Shown piece by piece: positions 11,641 to 29,971 of a stretch of DNA of 64,000 nucleotides. The position numbers were made by a program, and so were the translations under genes. Source of the stretch: Kudoa neothunni. Taxonomy: Eukaryota; Cnidaria. Each line of letters starts with the position of its first letter. Position 1 is the first letter of the stretch. Location of the stretch: the NCBI GenBank assembly GCA_964304625.1, contig OZ199839.1:6448001-6512000 (forward strand), written 5' to 3'. The notes under the pieces were generated by a model that saw only the letters and a program-made list of their open reading frames with translations, did no database searches and was not told the origin of the DNA.

Positions 11641-14328
11641 CACTATATATAATAAATTTATATTTTAGTTTCACCATTTTAATATAATTATAATAGCCTA
11701 GAGATTTTCTTCTCGAAAGAGATATTCTCTCCCGTGAAAGAACATGCCTAATCTTAGCAAAAAGTTTTACTGCGATTAAAGACAACAGTAATTTTAAGAA
11801 TCCATAAAAATTGTCGGCAAGTTTGTCTTGCTGAAATATTTTTTAAACAATGCGAGTAAATGCTTTTCAACAAAAGTTTCAGCATTAATTAGAATGTAAG
11901 TGTGCTGTAGGACAATATTTTTAGAAAAAACTTCTAGGCCCTGCGTAACTGTATATTATTTTAAATGTTAATCCACCATATACCACGGCTGAAACCAGAT
12001 AAATCATTATTTTTTGATTTTTTATGATCTTTAAATAACAAAACGGGCCAGGGGAGACAAGCTTTAACGATTCTAGCATTGAACGATGCTTCGATAATGC
12101 AATATGTTTCTGCACATGGTTTTGTACGTAACATTAACTTACCGTATTTGTAAACTAATTCATTTAATTAATCTCTATATTAGCGCGATACTTAATATAA
12201 TTATCAAAATCACATCTTATTCTGTCCATTCTTATTAAGGTGCGCTTTCCGAAACACTCCAAATAAATAAACGTCGAACCAACCTAATAAAATCGGCGAT
12301 TTAAATTGAAAATTGCATGCTCTATGTATAAATGATGTTCAAATGTTGTGTTGATTTTTATTGCGGACATTATCGATAAAGAGCACCATTTATACTTTTA
12401 GCATTAATGTCAATCATGTGAAACATTATTATTTAATTTAGTTTGATAACGATACTTCATTATTAAAGTGAATATATACGGGATAGTTTTTTATCTAATC
12501 ATAATGCACAAGTATAAGAAACCCAAAAGAAAAATTAAAACCTTATTCAAGGTGCTTATAAAATGCATAAACGTATACAAACCAACATATGTCAACGTCT
12601 GCAGAATATTGAAATGAATTTATCTTTAGTTCAATAATTGCCATCAAGATAATTTAAGCTACATACGACTTAATAATGTTTAGGACAAGAAAAAATATTA
12701 GGCATTATTATAAAATACTCATTTAAAATGATATAACTAACTTTAAGTAAAAAGTGATACCAGAGAGAATAATTCGAGATTCGATAATCAGGTGTAAAAT
12801 AACCAGCCGAATGAAAGAAGAAATAGTATTAATATAAGTATAATTCGCTCAAATACATATTAGATATCAAGCGTTAAGCAAATCAAGACAAATGAATGAA
12901 ACATCCTCAACCAAGTTACTTAATAAAGACTTGCCTGAACACTTGTATAATACAAAATGTCATCAGCAGATAGATAGGCGCGAAATAGACGATAATTTAA
13001 ATAGTCAAATAAGCATACAGAATTTTTTTATTAATTTTATATTGATTTAAAATTTTCCTCGAGAACATGGACAGTAGGACGACCTAATGGTTCTGATCTA
13101 ACAGTCATTGGATTAACTAAAAAGTAAAGATGAGCAGTTTAAACTTATATAAAATATACAAACAATACAATACTCTGTGAAATATATATCCATTATATAA
13201 TAATTTCCTTTTCATTTTTATAGAACAAGAAAACAAGTTAAAAATCACAATTATTTTATCTTAAAACAGATATATCCATTTATATAATAAAGTAAATTAA
13301 GAAAGATATTATTTCTTGTTTTTTGTCCATCTTTATGAAAGAAAAGAACATAGAATTGACAGAAACAAAATGGAACGCGTTCGAGTATTTTTAGCATGCG
13401 TGCTAACTCATTAGTAATTCCAACGTCCTTCGTATTTTCTTATAAAAATTACATTACTTATAATCAGTGTTAATAAAAAAAAATACAGAGATAAATTCTT
13501 TAAGAAAATTACAACTTATTGCCTGCATATTTGGCAAATTTCGAGGTAAAATGTCAATTAATGTATTTATAGAATTAAAATTTTGACCAAAGCGTTATTC
13601 TAGGAGATATTCCCATCCGTTGCAATAGCCACTGCCTTTTTTATACTTTTGAGGATGCAAGAAATTAGGTGATATTATTTAGTTGATCTTAATGTAATAA
13701 TTTAACAAAAAGAACATAAATCAGATTATTCAAATAGATGGGGAACTTTTAATAGATAACCAAAAATAATATTTTTTCATAAAAACTTCAAACATAATAA
13801 TTTTTAACTATAAGAATAATAATTTCTCTAATTCAAAAGTTTTCATTTCTGAACCCACTACATTTGATCGCATCCGGGGATTTTTCTAAATGAAATAGTG
13901 CTTCTTTTATAGAAATAATATTATCTTTGATATTGTTCTGCTGCTTTTTATTTAGGATAGACGATGGGACAGAAATAACAATTTCATCATCTTCCTACTT
14001 ATGAGATACATATACCATTCGAATCGATTTCTTGAAGAACATTATCTTCGTGAGTCTCACTTTCAAAACGTGCTCTTCTAAAATAATTTTGGACGGTGTC
14101 TTGGGTGACTTATTCTCATGATTGTTTTAAAATTATCATCGCGTCTATAATATCAGGTAGTTTAACCTTGTCACATTTGGATTAGATTTATGCTATGATA
14201 AAATTCATGAGTTAATTTTGGTTCTACGATTTAAAACTATGAATAATGCAAGAATCTAGAAGCTGCTGGGTGCTAATGGTATTTTAAAGGAAGAGTCACA
14301 AGATATATTTGAAAGCAATACATTAGGG
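11641..14328. other. Non-coding, AT-rich
   Basis: No gene is seen on either strand. A short patch near 13617 (CGTTGCAATAGCCACTGCC) matches part of the repeat found at 19.1 and 21.5 kb. Confidence 0.5.
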
Positions 14329-14480
14329 CAGTGTTCCCCCACGTTTTCCAGAAAAATGTTTCGTGCCCCATCTTTCTCAAAACTTTTCGTGATGTTAATC
14401 ATCACTTAAAAATTTCCATGCCCCAAAAAATTTTGTTCACATCCCACCGATGGGACGAGGGCCTGCGTTGGGAAACACCG
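14329..14480. mobile_element. Short hAT-type MITE, 152 bp
   Basis: Ends are inverted: CAGTGTTCCCCCACG at the left and, reverse-complemented, CGGTGTTTCCCAACG at the right, close to the common hAT end CAGTGTTTCCCAAC. Flanking octamers CATTAGGG and GATTACGA agree at 5 of 8 positions, a weak remnant of a target-site duplication. There is no coding capacity. Confidence 0.5.
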
Positions 14481-15307
14481 GATTACGATGCGGAGAGCTA
14501 TTGTCCAAAAAGAGAATAACTTTATTATTTAAATGTATTAATTTTTTATTCCGCCTAATCAGGAATTCACTAAAACATTCCTTAAGAAACATCGTCAGAT
14601 CGAAATTCAAATTTTTTATATATTCACTAAAAATTTAAAAATATTAGACTGCTAAAGGTTTAGTAATGTCTAAAATAACATTGATTCTATAAGTAAAATT
14701 TCAAAATTATTGTTTTATTCAATAGCCATTGGTATGCTAAACTTTTATTTCACCAGAATAAATGTATACATATAGTATTATGAGACTCAATTTAGACCGA
14801 TTTTACTGTGAATCATTTTCTTTACGATGAAACAAATTTTTTTTAGAACCGTTCACAAAAATTATTTGTATAATTATTAAATATTCCTATTTTTAAACAA
14901 ATATTGAATTTTTTCAAATAAAAAAATTAATTCGAAGTCTGATTTTTTGATGTTTCGAGAAAATGAGATAATTTGTTCTTAGCATTGAATACTTCAATTC
15001 CATTTGCTATCGATAATATTATTACGCTCACTAAGTAGATTATTTGAATAGATTTTACTTAAGGTCATAATTTTTTAATTCACATCAATTAAGTATGCCA
15101 TAGGTTATTTTGGAACTCTTAATGAGCCCAACAAACTTCGGAGGAAACGAAGTAGGATTTTTAACAATAATTACACACTTTCAAATAGTATGAAAATCTT
15201 TATCATACTAAATTCGTAGAGTCGTAAAGTACTATTATATTTTCCTATGAATAGCAACCATGTGATCTAAATAAACGATATAATCCTATTTACAATATTT
15301 TTCTAGC
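14481..15307. other. Non-coding DNA upstream of the membrane-protein gene
   Basis: Nothing recognised; presumably includes the promoter of the gene starting at 15308. Confidence 0.4.
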
Positions 15308-18214
15308 ATGGAAAATGCTTTTTTTAAACTAAGCATTCTAATTGGATTATTGCGTAATATATTTTAATCTGTTGTTATATACCATTTTTGTAGCTTTTAG
15401 TGAACTTTCTGTTAAAGATATAAGAGCTACAACTTCAACTCCTACAAAAATACTTTCATACAGCATTACAAATGGAAAAGTTAAATTGACATTGACTGGG
15501 TCAGAATATGAAGGGTCTACGAAATATTGTCTCATAAGAAAGGAAAGCGATGACAAAACCGGATATTCTCAGATAACACCTTGTACTGGAAGCCATTCAG
15601 AACATGGAACTGACAGATGCCTAAGACTTTGCTCTGGAGATAACAACGAATTGGAGTTTAATAAGTTGTCACCAAGAGTCAATTTTATCTATGTATATTC
15701 TGGAAATGTTTCTGCGAATATGAAAGAAAAAAATTCTGGTGGAGATGTTTTTGGACTTTCTATCCGTAAATTAAAAATAATTGATTACTTGTTAAATTAA
15801 AATTAGCACTCTTGGTGAATCCAATAATCACAATAACGACAGATACTGAAACAGGAAAATTAAAGCTTGAAACTAAAACATGTATAAATGTTGACTGCCC
15901 CATTTTTTATAAAGGTATTAAATATCAGGCGGGTACAAAAGGGAACGACTGTGTATCTAATAATAGCGCCAATACAGTGGATTTTGACTTAATGATTCCT
16001 CACTATGAGATGATGTGTACGAATTACCCTAGTTTCTTTTATGAAATGCCAAATTCCTACATGAAACAAAATATTGACATTTACAAACCACAGTACTACG
16101 TCACTTACAAGGATGGTAGTGAGAAGAAAAAATATGTTCTAAAATTTACCAACGCCTTTCCTTCCGAAATATGCTTGTTCAGTATCAAGGACGCAGCCAG
16201 CGGAGCAGCTGCATCTACGAACACTTACGCTTCAATTTGTGGGGGTGGAGAAGGTAAGAAATGCTACGCACCCTGTAATGACGTTGAATTAACACTCGCT
16301 GTATCTAAGTCAATCGTCCAAATATTAATTCAAACTAGAAACTATAATGTCGAATTGCCCCAAGGTAGTTTTAGGGGTTATGAAGAGAAAAAATATGGTA
16401 TGTGTTTAGTCAATACAATATAATTATTTGTTAATTATAGCTATCATCGAGGCTACTGGAGCGAATAATGCACTTTTGACTTCAGAAACAACTGTTGGAA
16501 TAACGCTTAATCTTTCTCTCTTCAATCCAAATACTCAGAACGTAAAATTTAATACGTGTACTTTGAAATATTATCCTTCTGGAAACCCCAGAATTATTCC
16601 AGTAACTGTTGCCCAACGTTCCGTGAGTGGTTCTGGTCAAAATACTTGTGAAACAGCTGTTATAAATGGCCTAGATGCAGGAAAAGCGTACATCATTGAA
16701 ATCGCACCACAAGCAATAGATAATCACAATGAATTTAAGGAATATTTATTTTTCAGAACTAGTAATAAATTAGTTAATTTTGTAATTTAATTAATCGTAG
16801 AAAAATCTGCGACTTTAAGCTTCGACGCTGCAGCACCCGCCGCAACCGACGTGACAGCTACAGTAAAAGCGGTTGGCGGTAATGTCGAAGCAGCAGCAAC
16901 TGAACCAACTTGCTCATATTATATCAGTTTAGCAGAGAAAAACGCATTCGTCGAAGCAGAATGTGAAGACAGCAATCCATGCAGAGGGTTTTGTAAAGAC
17001 ACCAAGAAGTTAATACATTTAGACCCTAAAACAAATTATGACATTAAAGTTGTTTCACACAAGGATTATGGAATTACGATATATAAAAATATTCCGACTA
17101 GTAAAACGATTTGAACTTAATCTAATTTATTATGATTTTCTTAGCTTGGTCAACTCTTGTTATTTCCAAAAATTTCCTAGATAAAGGATTTCAAGTGGTT
17201 GGAACTTTGACATCTGCCTATCCACAAGCGCTATGTCAATATAAAATCAAAATAAAAAATGGAACGACTCTACAAGATGTTTATTCCTGTCCCTCCGTTA
17301 ATAATATTTCTAGACCTTCTGTATCTCCTCAGCCCCAAACACCGCAAGGATCTAGGCCGGTTAGCAGTTCAAATTTGTCTAAAATAAGAATAGCGAGATC
17401 AAATAATGCTGAATCCAATAATACCCCGACAAACCAACCAACTACTAATCAATCCAACTTTCCACCATGCAGAAAACCACCACTGTGCAGCAACATAGTA
17501 ATCAGTGAGGGTTATGAGGCTGATAAGGTCTATCAAGTTTTGGTAACAGCTATAGGTCGTTCTGAAGAAGTCACCATAGACATTCCTAAAAGTAACATAT
17601 TAATAGATTAATCTAGCGATGCTTGAAATATCATAAATATAGATTCAGTTCCAGAATCACCTCAAGATGAAAACAAAAAAATAACTGTCATTATTGAAAG
17701 AATTGGCGAAACATTAAAAATCACCTCGTTACTTCCCCCAGAAAAGAATGAGAAATCTGTTTGTCGGTGGATATTAAGAGACATTACGCATGTTTCACAA
17801 CCAATAACGAAAAAGTGTGATTCGATTGGCCCTAAAAGATGTACTTTGCCTACTTGCAAATCGTTCACAATTGAGAACGTAAACGATACCAATGATTATC
17901 ATTTAACAGTTATTCACTCCGAAGATTCCACTGTGATTGGCGTTGGAATAATTAACAAAGGTAGCCAACAATAAATAAATAATTATTTTTTTAAGCATTA
18001 ATTTAGGTGAGACATCAAACCAATCGAAGTAAATTTTATTTATTTCTAATATAAAATATAATTATTCTTAGGGCCAGTACCACAATGTATTAGTTATTTT
18101 AATTGATTGCGGTAGAATAAGTGCCAATTTAGGATTGTTGGAATAGTTGTTCCAATCGCTATAGTGGTTTTGGGAGTTGGATTTTACTTCGGATATTGGA
18201 AAAACAGAGGATAA
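15308..18214 (+). CDS. Novel type I membrane protein with about seven repeated Cys-containing beta-rich domains
   Basis: Ten exons: 15308-15353, 15394-15765, 15807-16397, 16441-16761, 16801-17100, 17145-17591, 17643-17960, 18007-18028, 18072-18086, 18133-18214; introns 39-51 nt; 837 residues. Residues 1-19 form a signal peptide (MENAFFKLSILIGLLPFSEL). Residues 16-798 comprise about seven related domains of 90-110 residues: exon 2 one, exon 3 two, exons 4-7 one each. The shared pattern is two beta-strand-like stretches, a Cys-aromatic strand (YCLI, CLFSI, CTLKYY, CSYYI, CQYKI, CRWIL), then usually a C...C-x(2-4)-C cluster and an L-x-F/V strand. Introns 1-7 are all phase 1. Exon 6 carries a P/S/N/T-rich insert of about 65 residues between cysteines. 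Residues 812-833 are a transmembrane helix, followed by a tail of only WKNRG. A fibronectin-III-like fold is a guess; no family is recognised. Probable role: surface receptor or adhesion protein. Confidence 0.9.
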
Positions 18215-19010
18215 AATCATATCATTTTATCTAAAATATATTTATATTAAAATAAATAAATAATTATTTTATTTATATACCTTATTGTTTAATTATATTT
18301 ATTTGACGAAAATATTTTATCTTTGGATGAAAGGGAATACTTTATTCATCCGAAACAATAATTTAATGATTTATCTGATTGCGTTAACCTAAATACACGA
18401 AAATCCTACAATCAAACTGTGAATTGGGTTATGGAAAAATTTTTCAGATTTAAATATGATATTTACTTACAATAACGTTTATTATTGAAAAAATAAATAA
18501 TAAAATACTTATTACTTGGCTTACATATAAATATGGATCATGAGATTCGTTAAACACCACTGAACCAACAATTCCCTGTAATTCTTATTGGACTGGAAAT
18601 TGGAATCCTGGGTAGATTTATTTCCGATAAATTGGTCAAAATATACCTAAATAAAAATGAAATCTTTAAATTTTATGTAATAATTAGCGTATTATTATTT
18701 TTTCCAATACGTATATAATAATTAAAATTTGTTCTTATTCTCCAGTAAAGAAAAAACGTTAATTATTAATTTCATGATATTTATAAACAAAAATGAAGCT
18801 ATATCATATAGAATCAAAATAGATAGGAAAAATAGAAGAAAGCGGATATTTACTCATCTGTGAGAAAAATTATTCTATACTGTCAAAGATTTGTAACAAA
18901 TGTACGTATCTTATAAAATGTTATCAGAAGAGTATTTTAAATATTACATAAGAGTATAGATTTAAAAAATTGAATATTAAACGAGTTTTAGTTTTTTGAT
19001 AAATTTCTGG
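18215..19010. other. 3' flank of the membrane-protein gene
   Basis: AT-rich, with AATAAA-like runs near 18250 that could serve polyadenylation. Nothing else recognised. Confidence 0.4.
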
Positions 19011-19059
19011 TCGTATTGAGAAAGGCGAAGGTGATTTGTAAGATAAATTTTAAGGCAGT

Positions 19060-21610
19060 GGCTATTGCTACGGATCCGTATAATCCGCATGTGGGGGTTA
19101 TCTGTTGCTGCTGAAGGGAGTAACTCCAAATCTACAAACTCACATAAAATTTGAAATTTATATTTGTAATCAATGATTTTTGGCCTAACATAATTAACTG
19201 TTTTAGAGAAAATTTGAGCTATTGAAAAATACAACATTATTATAAGGACTTTTGGATTAAAAATAGCTTTAGCTCACCTTATTAACGTTTAATAAAATTA
19301 ATATGCAAAATTTTGCACGTAAAATTAGTTAATAAGGAGAATACATGAATGGAATAAATAATTTTAGTTTCTTTTAATATGAGCGTGTGCCAAGAAACGT
19401 TTTTAATTTTGTGGCGACTGCTCACTTATTTTAGATGGGCGGCATATTTATATAATTTGAAAATTTAAAACAGTGAGGTAGTAAATTATTAGTTTACGAA
19501 AAGTATTAAGCGCAAGAGTTGGAAATATTGTATTAGACTGATTATGATACAATTTTTGTGCTCAAATAAAACTTTTTTTAAATAAACAGTTAGTATATTA
19601 TTTGTTTATGTTTTATTCTCGAAAAAGAAATGACTGTTGGCCTACGTTCTTTAGGTCATCCGATTGCTTTCACTCTCAGTGGGAATGATAACCCTAACTA
19701 ATATTCGGTAACATTTTAATGATTTTATTTCAAGAATCAGTTTTTATGTCGTATTATTTTGGACTAACTTCCTTTGAAATATTTGTATTACACAAAGTTT
19801 ACAGGTAAAAAATGGGTATTTGAAGAGACGATTCTCAAAAATTCCCTTATTTTATGTTCTCAACCGTAACAACGATACATAAGTTTACATTCAAAATAGG
19901 GAAGGATTATAAAATTTGTTCCAAGAAGCCATAAATGCCTGCATGAATTTTTTCGTACAAAATGCACGCATAAGTTATGCGAAATTCTCAAATAGGATCG
20001 TTAACAACAGTTAAATACAAGGGTGCACTAATAAGAATACCAGTTGTGGAATTTATCTAAAATATCTGATTTTACAATCACTGCGAGTTCGAAAGTTTAT
20101 GTATTGCTTTCGTTAGCACAAATTTTCAACGAAATTGAAGAGTTAATCGCATTAGGTGATCAACCAAAAATGTTGGAGTACCAAAATTATTGTCTTCTTT
20201 TTAGTTTTAACATCAATTAATATTATGAGTTGACATACTGATAGTCTTAAATACATCCATGTTGGTTATTACTACTGTTTTCACGATGTGTAGAGATTTC
20301 GCTGTGATATTTTTACTCGTTTCATGGCATAACATTCTTTGTATATGATTTTTATTAGATCCAAGTGATACTAATTAAAAAAGATGATTATCCGAGAAAT
20401 CGACTTTTTGTTGCTGAGGTAGATATTTGTATATCGAAGCATTACAAAGATGATTATGTATCATATTTAAGAATATGATTATGAAAAATATTCCATATCG
20501 TTACTAATTAAAAAAATAATACTAGAGAGGCAGTTACCTCTATATGTTGAGATTTCTGTTACTTTAAGCTTTCTTTTTTATAGAGAGTCGAATAGAATAC
20601 AAACTTTATTTTGTAGTAAATTAAAGCTTCATTAAAATATTTTAGAATTTTATACTGGAAATTTTGTATTTTTCGCTATTCCCTCATTTTTATTTTGTAG
20701 GGAAAAAGATGTTCATAACGATTAATATGACTTTTTAATGAGTTATACGAGTCAGCTTTCAATCCAGGAGAGGATTCCATCGTACAAATGACGCTACAAT
20801 GAATAGTTTGATTCCCACACAGGTTACTGTAATCAAGAATACAAAAAGTGTTTCCTTCTATTTTGGACATTAATTTTAGATAACGCATTAGAGTAAAATT
20901 TATGTTTGTTTTAATTATTATGTTATAAAACTAATAATTTATCTATATTTGTAGTAAAACATTTAAGAAGATAGAATTATGCTCATCGCTATTTAAATGA
21001 AATGCACACTGTAAGCTTTTATATTCATTTTAACTATAAAATTAAACATTACTTTAAATATATTTACTGAATTCACTACATAGAATGCTCTAATCGTTTT
21101 CTACGAATAGCGGTAATACTTAATATACTTTGTAGATATGTAATGATACATATAAATATAATCTATAAACCAAATATATATATATATATATATAACAAAT
21201 ACAATTATTTAATTTTATAACAGCATAATTAAGCATATTTTAACAGATTACATTAGCTGAGCTAGATTGAACATATTCGGTACAAACAGAGGTAATAGGG
21301 TGGACGTTTTTATACATAAACCACAATGTCTGGTATTTGTTTTTTAGATAAAGAAACCTTTATTAGTTCGAAATTAAAATATTTATTTAGCATTACTCAT
21401 AACAAAACGTAAAACACGAAATTTATAGTCACAATAATAGAAATTTCAATAGCTCAAATTTTCCCCCAAACAGTCAATTATGTAATTATGTTAGGCCAAA
21501 AATCATTGATTAAAATATAAATTTCAAATTTTATGTCAGTTTGTAGATTTGGAGTTATTTCGTCCCGTAGCAACAGCCAGTGCCAAATTTTAATCCCCAA
21601 TGTCAGCTTC
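19060..21610 (-). mobile_element. Inverted repeat pair, possible decayed transposon
   Basis: The complement of 19100-19235 matches 21447-21600: shared stretches include TCAATAGCTCAAATTTTC, AGGCCAAAAATCATTGATTA and GTAGATTTGGAGTTA. The two copies therefore face each other about 2.4 kb apart. Between them, on the minus strand at 20676-20888, is a 70-codon ORF with C and H spaced loosely like a BED finger (CSVIC...LKSHINRYEH). This could be a transposon with decayed inverted ends or just two opposite copies of one repeat. A third fragment lies near 13617. Confidence 0.35.
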
Positions 21611-22691
21611 GCATGCGTGCCGGTAGATTTTTATTCAGAAACTTTTACTTACTAACTGTATACAGATTTATTTTTTTAGAATTGGTATTTTTCATTGTTT
21701 ATGACCCGCCGCTTCGCTTTTAAAGGCATAAATAATATAATGTAGTCTAAATTAGTGACACTTAAATATTTTTTAAGGCGTAAATAATCACTTTCATTGA
21801 AAAAATTTTTCGTAAAATTATTCCTAATTAAGTAAAAATATAGATATAGATAGACCCATTTATTCTAGTGTAATATTTGTGAATGAATTTATTTTTGTTT
21901 TAAACTCATCACTCACAACAAATCCACTTTTAGTATAAAAAATAATTGAAAGCTATCATTTACGAGGTCATAAATATCACAATAAATGCAGAACGAGTGA
22001 TAAAAATTTTACTTCGACCAATTATTGTTTTATAAACTCAAAGATGAAATTTTTCAGAATTAATCTCAAAATCAATATAAAAATGTAACGCTAATTACAA
22101 AAAATGTCGCTTTTCAACCGAATGAGGTTATGCTATGTACTCCGGTATAAAGAAAGGTTTTAACATTTATTTATTTTTTTTTGAATCACACTGACAAATC
22201 ATTTTATTCTTTTAAATGAATTGATTGTAGACGAAATCCCCAACATGAATCGGATTAATAAACTGTGTGTACAAATGCATGGATTTATTGAAGTCATTGC
22301 ATCAAATAACTACCTGTGATATCCAAAGTTCTACTTTCCAAACTCTATAAAAAAAATCAATCAAATATATGCCTTATTTAATTACACAAAACTAAATTAT
22401 TTACATAAACGATCTAAGGAAAATGTATTTTTATTCCATATTCCAATAGAACGTTAACATCATTCTCAATATTACAGTAAGTAACCAATTTCACGCACTT
22501 TTTAATAACCTATTTAGTTGGAATATTGATTGGTCATTGGTTAAATAATATTTTTCTTATAATATTTCAATCAAAATTTGTATAAAAATTATTTTAAAAA
22601 GCTGCCATATGACATAACCAAAAATCACGTGATCGACAAATACCACCCACCCACCCACCACTTTTTGGAGTACTTCTTGTTTATTATTTAG

Positions 22692-23221
22692 TTGAGTCAA
22701 TATTTAACGCCAAAAAATCCTATAACTATAATTATTGCCGAAAAGTACAATATTTCTAATTATTATGAAAATCTTCAATCTAATGACCCAAAAGCTGCCA
22801 CTGTATCACTTTTTAAAATATCTATTATCTCGACTCCTAATGGCATCCTAGAGACGAAAAATAAAATAATCAAAACCAATAAATGCTTTTAGAATCTAAA
22901 AATAGAAATTATTTGCATGCAGGGCAATTTAATTCTGTTGATGAAGATGTATATGAGTGGAATAGGTGGACACGAAGCAGAAAGATTGTAGTAAGCGTCG
23001 TCACGATAATCATCAGGAGGAATCAATTAGCCAAAGAAAAGATTTACCTTCATATGCAATTGTGCAATTCGTGGAGGGTTTCGTTGTTTAAAAAAATCCC
23101 ACATAAAAAATCAAATTTTATTAGCCAATCTGCTGATGCTACACCTGAAACTACTTCAGAATACACAAATCAAATCAGAACATTTTTAAAAGATACTCTG
23201 GAAATTTTATTTACAGTGTAA
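22692..23221 (+). CDS. Weak candidate gene, unrecognised
   Basis: Two overlapping open stretches lie here: 22692-22892 (KNPITIIIAEKYNISNYY) and 22883-23221 (QFNSVDEDVYEWNRWTRSRK, ending at TAA). The composition looks more like coding sequence than the surroundings. A possible GT-AG pair around 22990-23015 would switch the second stretch into another open frame (DLPSYAIVQFVEG). I cannot decide between models and recognise no family. The block is flanked by a 16-bp inverted repeat (CCAATTTCACGCACTT near 22488 and its complement near 23360), so it could belong to a mobile element. Confidence 0.3.
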
Positions 23222-23399
23222 ACGAAACTGCCTTATTCTACTGATAACAACAAGAAGAATACTTCATAGATCGTTAAAAATTTATATATAGTTAACTAGT
23301 CTTTATAAACACAATTTAATCATTATTAAATGCCAATTTTTTCTGAGATAAGTGCGTACGTAAGTGCGTGAAGTTGGACGTGACCGGTTTTACGCACTT

Positions 23400-25004
23400 T
23401 TTTCTTTGTCCCGAGGGGATTACGTGAAATTGTTTTCTTACTGTATTATGAAAAGCTGTAGCACCATTTTATTACAATTTAAATGGGATTCCAACGATTT
23501 ATAATTGACAAGTTAACTTCATATTTTATCATTTAAATAAAAAATTTTGAATGCCACGGCAATAAATAAAATGTTAAAAGATTATTACTTATTTCATTTT
23601 CTTTCTTTTATAATAAATTATTTGTAAATAAAAAAAAATTATTTTATCAGAACCAAGTCAGCATAAAAAACTTCAAAAAATATTTTTATAAATACCAATT
23701 TTCTATAATCAATTCAAATTTGATCAAGAAATCTTATTTCATTTATTAAATATATAATCTTTTTTAATTAATGTCCAAAAAATATTTATAAATAATTGAT
23801 TCAAGCTATAATTGGTTTTAATACAACAAAGATTAAGAAAAATAATATCATTTAAATAACAAAAATAACGATCTTTAAAGACTCTAAATTGAAGAATGAT
23901 AAATGCGTTATCTCTCCAAAAAACGTTGAACTAGATAAGTATACGGATGATTTTTATCACGTAGTTGTAAATTAATTGGCTTATGCGTTAAAGCAGGTCT
24001 ATTATTAGAAATAAGTCCCTAAAATTTGAGTCATGAAAAAAATCATAACAAAATGAGATTTTATAATTTATTATGTCAATTAATGTACTACATTTATTAT
24101 TAAATTAATTTTTATAGTAATATTCAAACTTTTAATTTTCTACATTATGCTGGAAATTTTTGTCAATTCTTCTTCAACCACATAAAATTCAATCTTTATT
24201 GCATGTTAACGGAAGTTTAATTCACAATTAAGTTTAATAGACATGTGTATTAAATTATTTACCTGCACCAATACGTATCGTTCAGATTTATTGTACATGC
24301 CTAAGTCCACATATATTATTTCATGTTTAAAATCACGAAAAAAGTAATTTAGCTATATTTTGAAATGAAATAATATTAATTTGACTAATAATGGATTATT
24401 TCTACTTAATAGGAATTTTAATAATCCATGGTATTTGTTAATACTCACTTAATAATGTCTAAACCGGTTATAATGTAAATAAAACGAAGCATCCAAAATC
24501 TTTAACTTAATTAGAGAAAATACTTTTATTTTAGTTTTTAACTTCTCTAATGGATATACACTACAACATCAAAAAATTGATACGCTAACAAACTTAAAAT
24601 GTCATTGGGAACTCAAATCAATTCCAATCTGATTCGATTAATCCAATACACAACATTACTACACATTAATAAAACACCACAGTCACCAGCTATATAAAAC
24701 CTGGGACTTAATACGGTATAATCCGATTTTAATCGCCTCTCCGGTGAATTGAAACTATTTAATCATCATTTTAATATTTAAAAGTAAAAACAGCATTGTA
24801 AATTTTCCCTGAATATCTTTAGAATGATTGATTATTTAATTTCAAAAAATTTGAAATTAATTAAGAATTAAAGTCTATCAAAAACGATTATTATTAAGGG
24901 TCAGATTTTATTAGGAGGGATTACGTTGGCGTACGATTGGCATCGAAAGATAATAGTTTTTTATAAAAATTGTTTCGGCCAACTCTTCATCAATCAGTAA
25001 ACTG
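23400..25004. other. Non-coding upstream region of the Hippo kinase gene
   Basis: AT-rich; no gene, RNA or repeat that I can support. Confidence 0.4.
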
Positions 25005-29681
<4,677 letters not shown>

Positions 29682-29971
29682 TAGCCCATCTTTCTATCTG
29701 TGTATGTTTCGAAAGGTCGTCAACCAATTCAACACTCACATTGTAGTAATAGGTTCTGATTTGTAGTATCATTAAAGCCTGAATATTTTGTAATATTTTC
29801 GTTGGAATGCCTTTTTTTGTGACGAATAAATTAAACATATATGTTATATGTAGGAGCTAGATATTTTTAAAACAAATCCCTATTGCGCGACTTATTTCCA
29901 TTGAGTCCAGTCCAGGGTTCACCGTAGTACGGCCTCTGACGCATTCAATACGACCGCGGTGTCCCCCAACA

